Assembly (NCBI GenBank): GCA_024403175.1
Contig: JAKSSI010000018.1
Span: forward strand, 1-11,742
Direction: 5' to 3'
Source: Clostridia bacterium
Lineage (GTDB): Bacteria > Bacillota_A > Clostridia > Peptostreptococcales > Anaerovoracaceae
DNA length: 11,742 bases
Made by a program: the position numbers and the translations under genes. Every line of letters starts with the position of its first letter. Position 1 is the stretch's first letter. The notes beneath the pieces are model-generated. The model ran no database searches. It saw nothing but the letters and a program-made list of their open reading frames with translations, and had not been told where the DNA came from. Shown here in pieces: positions 6,034 through 11,742 of the stretch.

Positions 6034-7749
6034 TTACATTCTGTCCGGAGCCTTAATACCAAGAAGACCAAGTCCGTTAGCAAGAGTCTTCTTTGCTGCA
6101 CATGTAAGAAGAACCTTTGCCTTCTTTTCTTCTTCTTCAACACCCTTGATGATGTGTTCATCGTGATAGAACTTATTGAAGAGCTGTGCAATATCTACAA
6201 TGTATCTTGTAACAACAGATGGTTCGTACTTTTCTGCTGCTTCAACTACTACTTCAGGGAATCTATAAATCATCTTTGCAAGTTCAAATGCACTGTCGCT
6301 TGCAAGATATTTGTAATCAATGCTATCTGCTGCAATTGCATCAACATCAAGACCGGAGTCTCTTAAAATGGATGCTGCCCTTGCATGTGTATACTGAACA
6401 TAAGGGCCTGTTTCACCATCGAAGTTAAGAATCTTTTCCCAGTTGAATACATAGTCCTTAATTCTTCCTGCGGATAGTTCCTGGAACTTAACTGCACCGA
6501 TACCAACAATCTTTGCTGTTTCTTCGATGAGTTCGTCGTTAACGCCCTTTTCCTTTACGATTTCGTAAGTCTTTTCTACAGCAGCCTTAAGTACATCTTC
6601 AAGGAATACTACACGACCGTTTCTTGTAGACATAGTTCCTTCTGGAAGGCTTACAAGACCAAATGGTACATGTACACAATCCTTATACCAATCGTAGCCA
6701 AGCTTTTCAACTACATGGAAAAGTTGCTGGAAGTGAAGATTCTGCTGGGAAGCAACTACATAAATGCACTTTGCAAAATCGTAAGTGCTCTTTCTATATT
6801 CTACTGTTGCAAGGTCTCTTGTAATATAAAGAGAAGATCCGTCGCTCTTTTTGATAAGAGCTGGTTCTAAGTTAAACTCAGAAAGATCTACTACCATAGC
6901 ACCCTGAGATTCTTTAAGAAGCCCCTTGTCTTCGAGTTCTTTGATTGTTGCAGGCATCTTATCGGAATAGAATGCTTCGCCGTTCCAAGAATCGAAATCG
7001 ATTTCAAGCATTGCATATACACGCTTAAATTCCTTAAGGGATTCTTCTCTAAACCATTGCCAAAGTTTATATTCTTCTTCAGCACCAGCTTCAAGCTTTG
7101 CAAATGTTTCTCTTGCTTCATCATCTAAAGCAGGATTCTTTTCAGCTTCTTCGTGGAACTTAACATAGTATGAAAGAAGAGTCTTTATTGGTTCAGCCTT
7201 AACGTCAGCTTCGTTGCCCCACTTTCTGTAAGCAACAATCATCTTACCAAACTGTGTGCCGTAGTCACCAAGATGGTTTACGCCAACAGAATTGTAACCG
7301 ATGAAATTATAAATCTTGTAAAGGGAATCACCAATTACTGTACTTCTAATGTGTCCAATGTGGAAAGGCTTTGCAATATTAGGAGAACTGTAGTCGAATA
7401 CAACATTCTTTCCTTCGCCTATATTGCTGCTGCCGTATCTTTCACCTGCTTCAACAACACCTTCTAAAACAGTTTGCATAAATGCCTTTTTATCAATGAA
7501 CATATTGATATAGGCATTAACCTGTTCAACCTTTTCGAAGAGTTCTTCTTCCTTAATAGCAGCAGTAATATCTGCAGCAATCATAGGAGGAGCCTTTCTT
7601 AAAAGCTTAGCAAGCTTAAAGCATGGGAATGCATAATCACCATGAGCTGTATCCTGAGGGATTTCGAGCATCTGTTCAATTTCAGCGGCTTCCATGCCTT
7701 CGATATTCTTAGCAAGTATTTGTGCGATTTCGTTTTTAATATTCTTCAT
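6034..7749 (-). CDS. argS: Arginyl-tRNA synthetase
   Basis: A 571-residue class I aminoacyl-tRNA synthetase that charges tRNA-Arg. Visible in order: the N-terminal Add-1 domain (about 1-90); the HIGH ATP-binding motif at 130-133 within SSPNIAKPFHIGHIRST; the arginine-pocket region around GVNHLGDYGTQFGK (156-169); the second ATP motif in the degenerate form GTMSTR at 371-376, as is usual for this enzyme; and the DALR anticodon-binding domain from about 449 (PYVQYTHARAASI) to the typical C-terminal APDRM. The length is normal for bacterial ArgS. The start lies 1 nt after the mutS2 stop codon. A modest AAGGA site sits about 12 nt upstream, so coupling to mutS2 translation is likely. No T-box or other leader is possible in this gap, so control must come from the operon promoter upstream or from inside mutS2. 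Confidence 0.97.
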   Translation of the reverse strand: MKNIKNEIAQILAKNIEGMEAAEIEQMLEIPQDTAHGDYAFPCFKLAKLLRKAPPMIAADITAAIKEEELFEKVEQVNAYINMFIDKKAFMQTVLEGVVEAGERYGSSNIGEGKNVVFDYSSPNIAKPFHIGHIRSTVIGDSLYKIYNFIGYNSVGVNHLGDYGTQFGKMIVAYRKWGNEADVKAEPIKTLLSYYVKFHEEAEKNPALDDEARETFAKLEAGAEEEYKLWQWFREESLKEFKRVYAMLEIDFDSWNGEAFYSDKMPATIKELEDKGLLKESQGAMVVDLSEFNLEPALIKKSDGSSLYITRDLATVEYRKSTYDFAKCIYVVASQQNLHFQQLFHVVEKLGYDWYKDCVHVPFGLVSLPEGTMSTRNGRVVFLEDVLKAAVEKTYEIVKEKGVNDELIEETAKIVGIGAVKFQELSAGRIKDYVFNWEKILNFDGETGPYVQYTHARAASILRDSGLDVDAIAADSIDYKYLASDSAFELAKMIYRFPEVVVEAAEKYEPSVVTRYIVDIAQLFNKFYHDEHIIKGVEEEEKKAKVLLTCAAKKTLANGLGLLGIKAPDRM

Positions 7750-7750
7750 T

Positions 7751-10117
7751 TTACTTTTTCATCCTTACTATAGTTGCGCCTTCTCCGCCTTCGGACAATC
7801 CTGCAACTTCTATTGATGCAACATGTTTATTCTTTTTAAGGGCTCTTCTTAAGCCGTCTTTTAATATTCCTTGGCCTTTACCATGAATAACAGTAACTGT
7901 TTCAAGCCCTGACAGGAATACATCATCTATGTACTTATCTACATTCATTGTAGCTTCGTCTAAGGTTTGGCCTATAACATTGATTGAACTCTGAACCGAC
8001 ATAGATTTTGCAGAAGTAAGCCTTGAGTACTTAACTTTTTCTCTTTGCTTTTCTGTAACGTTTTCCTTAACGAGAGTAACATTTTCAATGTTAACTTTCA
8101 TTTTAAGAGTACCAGCCTGAACCATCATATCGCCCTTGGTATCAGGAAGTGAAAGCACTGTTCCTTTTTCTCCGACACTTAAAACATTTACTCTAATACC
8201 TGCCTTTATGTCTTCTGGATTTGGTCTTTCGTTGTTCTCTATTTTCTTTTCTTTCTTTTGGTAAGCCTTTTTCTTTTCTGCCAGCTGACGCTTGCTTTCT
8301 TCAATCTTTGCATTTACATCAGCGTTATCTATAGCTTCGCGAATTTCTTTCTGAAGATCTGCAACAGCAGTTCTAGCTTCTTCGACTATCTGGCGAGCCT
8401 CGTCTTTTGCTTCTTCTAAGAGCTTTTCTTTTTGCTCTTTAAATCTGACTTCAAGCTTTTCCATTCGAGCTTTTGTTTTTTCTAACTCAGCTCTAATAGC
8501 CTCGGCTTCTCTTGCTTCGTTTTCAGCCTTTTTTCGGTCTGCTTCAATGGATGTAATTACTTCTTCGAAGTTTGCATCGCCTTCTTCAACAAATCGTCTT
8601 GCGTGGTCGATTATCTTGTCTGCGAGGCCGAGTTTTGAAGAAATTTCAAACGCATTAGATTTGCCAGGCACACCAATTATGAGCCTATAGGTTGGCGACA
8701 AAGTTTCAACATCGAATTCCATCGATGCGTTCTGCACGCCCTTTGTTGAAAGAGCATATTTCTTAAGCTCTGTATAGTGCGTTGTCGCAATTGTTTTTGC
8801 GTTTTTATTATACAAGTGATTAAGTATTGAGATAGCCAATGCAGCACCTTCTGTTGGGTCGGTGCCGGCACCAAGTTCGTCTACAAGAACAAGGCAATCT
8901 ACAGTGGAACTCTCAACTATATTCACTATGTTTTTCATATGAGAGCTGAATGTGGAGAGACTTTGCTCTATGCTTTGTCCATCTCCGATATCAGCATATA
9001 TTTCCCTAAATACAGGAAGTGTTGTGCCTTCGCCCGAAGCCGGTACAAACAGACCAGCCTGAGCCATACAGCAAAGAAGACCAACTGTTTTAAGCGTTAC
9101 AGTTTTACCACCTGTGTTAGGACCTGTAATAACCAGTGTTCTGTAGCCTTTTCCTATTGCTACATCTATTGGCTTAGCCTTCTTTTTATCTATTAAAGGA
9201 TGTCTAGCTTTGTTTAATTGAACATAGCCTTTATCATTAATTTCTGGTTTAAATGCATTCATGTTGCAGGCAAGTCTGCCCTTTGCAAACATGAAATCCA
9301 GCTTTGTAAGTATCTGCTGGTTTGCGTTGATTCTTATTTCTTCCTTACCAACAAAGCGAGAGAAATCTTCAAGTATTCTTTGAATTTCTTGTTGCTCTTT
9401 AAGCTCAAGCTCTCTAAGTTCATTGTTCATATTTACAATGGCCTGAGGCTCTATAAACAACGTTGCGCCTGATGCTGATTGGTCGTGAACTATACCTGCA
9501 ATTTGAGATTTATGTTCTGCCTTAACAGGCACTACGTACCTGCCCTGACGCATGGTAACGATAGCTTCCTGAAGGAAAGTTTTTGCAGATGAAGAACCAA
9601 CTATTTTTTGAATCTTGTTCTTTATTTCTTCGTTCTGTTTTACTATGGCGCGACGAATTCTTTTAAGCTCTGGACTAGCATTATCGGACATTTCATCCTC
9701 TGAAATAATGCTTCTTGTAATGTCTTCTTCTAGTGCCTGTAAAACACAAATCGCCGAAGCAAGTCCATCTATACGTGGAAGCTCCGGCAAGTCGGATGAA
9801 AGATATGAGGCTGTGCGCCTTGCTGCATTTAGGTTATAAGCAATTTCTAAGAGCTGCTTCATTGTGAGGCAGCCACCCTTTGCGGCAAGATGCACAAAAC
9901 CTGAAATATCGTAAAAATTACCAAAGGGAGGTGTACCCTTTTTAAGGAGTACTACCACCGCTTCGTCTGTATCTGCAAGTGCTTCGCGTATGTCAAAAGC
10001 ATCATGCATAGGTTTCAGAAGTTTCGCCTGTTCTTTTGTAAGAACGCTTGAACACTCCGACACAAGCATGTCTATTATTTTTTGATATTCAAGAACACGC
10101 AGTGCCTTGTCATTCAT
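7751..10117 (-). CDS. mutS2: MutS2: ATPase with C-terminal KOW-like and Smr domains
   Basis: A 788-residue MutS2. It lacks the mismatch-recognition domain of MutS and starts directly in the core/lever region. The ATPase has Walker A TGPNTGGKT at 331-339, the STFSSHM signature at 388-394, Walker B with Asp413-Glu414 (LVLVDELGAGTD) and the H-loop ATTHY at 444-448. A charged coiled coil runs from about 515 to 630, a KOW-like segment from 638 to 683 and an Smr domain from 710 to the end with HGKGQG at 745-750. The Smr motif usually written LDLRG reads INVIG here. In B. subtilis MutS2 splits collided ribosomes; in other bacteria it suppresses recombination. The argS and pheT neighbours fit a translation role. 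The start is 3 nt after zapA with only a distant AGAGGT site, so coupling is likely. Confidence 0.96.
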   Translation of the reverse strand: MNDKALRVLEYQKIIDMLVSECSSVLTKEQAKLLKPMHDAFDIREALADTDEAVVVLLKKGTPPFGNFYDISGFVHLAAKGGCLTMKQLLEIAYNLNAARRTASYLSSDLPELPRIDGLASAICVLQALEEDITRSIISEDEMSDNASPELKRIRRAIVKQNEEIKNKIQKIVGSSSAKTFLQEAIVTMRQGRYVVPVKAEHKSQIAGIVHDQSASGATLFIEPQAIVNMNNELRELELKEQQEIQRILEDFSRFVGKEEIRINANQQILTKLDFMFAKGRLACNMNAFKPEINDKGYVQLNKARHPLIDKKKAKPIDVAIGKGYRTLVITGPNTGGKTVTLKTVGLLCCMAQAGLFVPASGEGTTLPVFREIYADIGDGQSIEQSLSTFSSHMKNIVNIVESSTVDCLVLVDELGAGTDPTEGAALAISILNHLYNKNAKTIATTHYTELKKYALSTKGVQNASMEFDVETLSPTYRLIIGVPGKSNAFEISSKLGLADKIIDHARRFVEEGDANFEEVITSIEADRKKAENEAREAEAIRAELEKTKARMEKLEVRFKEQKEKLLEEAKDEARQIVEEARTAVADLQKEIREAIDNADVNAKIEESKRQLAEKKKAYQKKEKKIENNERPNPEDIKAGIRVNVLSVGEKGTVLSLPDTKGDMMVQAGTLKMKVNIENVTLVKENVTEKQREKVKYSRLTSAKSMSVQSSINVIGQTLDEATMNVDKYIDDVFLSGLETVTVIHGKGQGILKDGLRRALKKNKHVASIEVAGLSEGGEGATIVRMKK

Positions 10118-10120
10118 AAA

Positions 10121-10735
10121 CTATCTTCTACCTCTTAAAGTTTCAATTTCATTCTTAAGATGAATGTTTTCCATCTGAATATCGAAGAAAGAAGATTCGA
10201 TGTCTCTGCATCTATTTTCAAGTTCTTCAATATGCTTCTGTGATTCTGCAGGAATATTTTCAATCTGCTGCTGCTTTGCAAGAAGAGCTTCAATTCTGCT
10301 TCTAAGTTCGTCGTTAAACTGCTTTTCCTGTGCAAGTTCTGCGCTTAAAGCCTTAACCTGTTCTTCCTTTTCCTTTGCATAGTTTTGGAGATTATCCTTT
10401 AAGATGGAAAGAGAAGCCATCTCTTCTTTGTACTGTGCAAAGTTTGTCTTAACTTCTTCCCAAAGCTTTTCGTAATTCTTTGCATTCTGATCTAACTGAA
10501 CATTTCTTGCGAAGAGTTCGTCGAATGCATTGCTCTTGGTGTAGAGTTCGTCTGCAACAAGCATGCCGGCAAGGACAGCCACCTTAGAATATGGTTCAGT
10601 TGTTCCATCGCCGACTTCCTTCATTTTTGCATCAAGATGATCTGCAATTTTAAGGATGTAATCTCTTGGCATATCGCCGGAGAGAGTATATTCCTGGCCA
10701 TAAATTAATACGGTAACAGTGTTCCTTTCGTCCAT
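10121..10735 (-). CDS. zapA: ZapA-like cell-division protein with extended coiled coil
   Basis: A 204-residue cytoplasmic protein. Residues 1-65 match the ZapA head: NTVTVLIYGQEYTL at 5-18, followed by a helix with DYILKIADHLDAKM. ZapA binds FtsZ and bundles its filaments at the division site. From about 72 to the end the sequence is almost continuous charged coiled coil (for example EKEEQVKALSAELAQEKQFN). ZapA proteins are commonly near 85-130 residues, so this one has a long added tail, which would give a longer dimer stalk. The start has AAAGGA 6-7 nt upstream and lies 12 nt after pheT. A pheT-zapA-mutS2 order is common in Bacillota and supports the identification. Confidence 0.88.
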   Translation of the reverse strand: MDERNTVTVLIYGQEYTLSGDMPRDYILKIADHLDAKMKEVGDGTTEPYSKVAVLAGMLVADELYTKSNAFDELFARNVQLDQNAKNYEKLWEEVKTNFAQYKEEMASLSILKDNLQNYAKEKEEQVKALSAELAQEKQFNDELRSRIEALLAKQQQIENIPAESQKHIEELENRCRDIESSFFDIQMENIHLKNEIETLRGRR

Positions 10736-10747
10736 GATTTATCCTTT

Positions 10748-11742
10748 CTACATTTCTCTGAGAACTGCGTTAAACTTATCCTTAAGGTTTGTTAATACCT
10801 TAGTATTGATTTCATTTACTTCAGCATCTGTAAGAGTTCTATCTGCAGCTCTGTATGTAAGGGAGAATGCTACAGACTTTGTTCCAACAAGAATCTGTGC
10901 GCCTCTATATACGTCGAAGAGCTTAACGGATTCAAGGAGCTGACCTGCGTTAGCCTTGATTTCCTTTTCAAGATCTCCTACCTTAACTTCTTCTGCTACA
11001 ACCATAGCAAAGTCTCTTACCATTGCAGGATACTTTGGAAGAGGTGCATATCTCTTTTCTGTATTTGCAAGGCCATAGAGCTTGCAGAATTCAATTTCTG
11101 CTGCATAAATTTCTGTATCAATGCCATAGTTATCTGCAACTTCTGGGTGAACCTGACCGATAGTACCAATAGTCTGGCCATCTACGATGAGGTTTGCGCA
11201 TCTTCCTGGGTGGAAGCTTGGGTTTTCCTTTTCTGTAGCGTATTCTACGTTCTTGATTCCAAGGTTGGAAAGAAGTTCTGCAACTCTACCCTTCATTGTG
11301 AAGAAGTTTTCGCCTTCTCCGTAAACCAGCATACAAAGAGCATCCTTTTCTTCTGGAAGAACGCCTTCGCCCTTTCCGTTGTTATAGAAAGTATTGCCGA
11401 GTTCGAAGATTGCAACTGCAGGAATATTTCTAGAGTAGTTTGTATATGCTACGTTGAGAGCATTTGGAAGAATCATTGTTCTCATAACAGATGTATCTTC
11501 GCCAAGTGGGTTGATAAGCTTAACCCATGCTCTTCTATAGGAATCTTCTGGGATTCTTACCTTATCAAGGCTCTTTGGACTTACGAAGGAGTATGTCTGA
11601 ATTTCGTTCATTCCTAAACCAACAAGAACTGTCTTTGCAATTCTTCTTAAAGCCGGAGAAGGTGTTTCAATAGATTCGTTGGAGCTCTTTGGAATTGTTA
11701 CTGGAAGCTTATCGTATCCGTACATTCTTTCAAGTTCTTCAA
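10748..11742 (-). CDS. pheT: Phenylalanyl-tRNA synthetase beta subunit (C-terminal part; 5' end outside window)
   Basis: The last 330 or so residues of PheT, the beta chain of the alpha2-beta2 enzyme that charges tRNA-Phe. The frame is open to the window edge: codons before the Met at 11725 read Glu-Glu-Leu-Glu-Arg and run into MYGYDKLP, the known end of the B5 domain, so that Met is not the start. The catalytic-like core follows, with NPLGEDTSVMRTMILPN and FELGNTFY. The last 95 residues form the ferredoxin-fold anticodon-binding domain, from YPAMVRDFAMVV to the end. About 470 N-terminal residues, with the tRNA-binding and B3/B4 editing domains, are expected beyond the edge, most likely preceded by pheS. 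Any T-box or attenuator would also be there. It is the first visible gene of the operon. Confidence 0.95.
   Translation of the reverse strand, partial: EELERMYGYDKLPVTIPKSSNESIETPSPALRRIAKTVLVGLGMNEIQTYSFVSPKSLDKVRIPEDSYRRAWVKLINPLGEDTSVMRTMILPNALNVAYTNYSRNIPAVAIFELGNTFYNNGKGEGVLPEEKDALCMLVYGEGENFFTMKGRVAELLSNLGIKNVEYATEKENPSFHPGRCANLIVDGQTIGTIGQVHPEVADNYGIDTEIYAAEIEFCKLYGLANTEKRYAPLPKYPAMVRDFAMVVAEEVKVGDLEKEIKANAGQLLESVKLFDVYRGAQILVGTKSVAFSLTYRAADRTLTDAEVNEINTKVLTNLKDKFNAVLREM

Noticed and set aside
7751..10117. Mismatch-repair MutS
   Set aside because: There is no N-terminal mismatch-binding domain, and the C-terminal Smr domain marks it as MutS2.
11147..11617. Plus-strand open frame of 156 codons
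   Set aside because: It is antisense to pheT, with no family motif or ribosome-binding site that I can see.

Overview
The window is a low-GC, tightly packed, entirely minus-strand stretch of a Bacillota chromosome. It is most probably a Clostridia-class anaerobe, judging from AT-rich codon use, purine-rich Shine-Dalgarno sites, a pheT-zapA-mutS2 order, a clostridial-type CsoR and a ferredoxin-like DUF362 protein. The assignment to class is an inference from gene content; no rRNA is present. No gene is supported on the plus strand.

Right to left (the direction of transcription), positions 11742-3361 hold seven genes in one probable operon: pheT (5' end outside the window), zapA, mutS2, argS, a TPR-repeat protein, a DUF362/4Fe-4S protein and a YfcE-type phosphodiesterase. 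The gaps between them are 12, 3, 1, 2, 4 and 12 nt. The content is housekeeping: two aminoacyl-tRNA synthetases, a MutS2 that in B. subtilis acts on collided ribosomes, a cell-division factor, and three accessory proteins whose joint role is not known.

Positions 2926-3360 are noncoding but highly organised. They contain two large nested imperfect palindromes (3000-3151 and 3166-3350), followed by a CsoR-regulated promoter whose 17-bp perfect palindromic operator fills the spacer between the -35 and -10 boxes. A second, weaker operator-like site overlaps the csoR ribosome-binding site. Part of the first palindrome recurs at 1-28, just beyond the 3' end of copA, so related elements in the same orientation bracket the copper operon.

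Positions 2925-73 are the copper-efflux operon csoR-copA. CsoR senses Cu(I) and derepresses; CopA exports Cu(I). CopA carries an extra C-terminal HMA domain that looks like a fused copper chaperone (CopZ). A perfect Shine-Dalgarno sequence lies 7 nt upstream of an in-frame ATG exactly at the start of that domain. The same mRNA may therefore also make a free 70-residue CopZ by internal initiation. This is the most interesting lead in the window.
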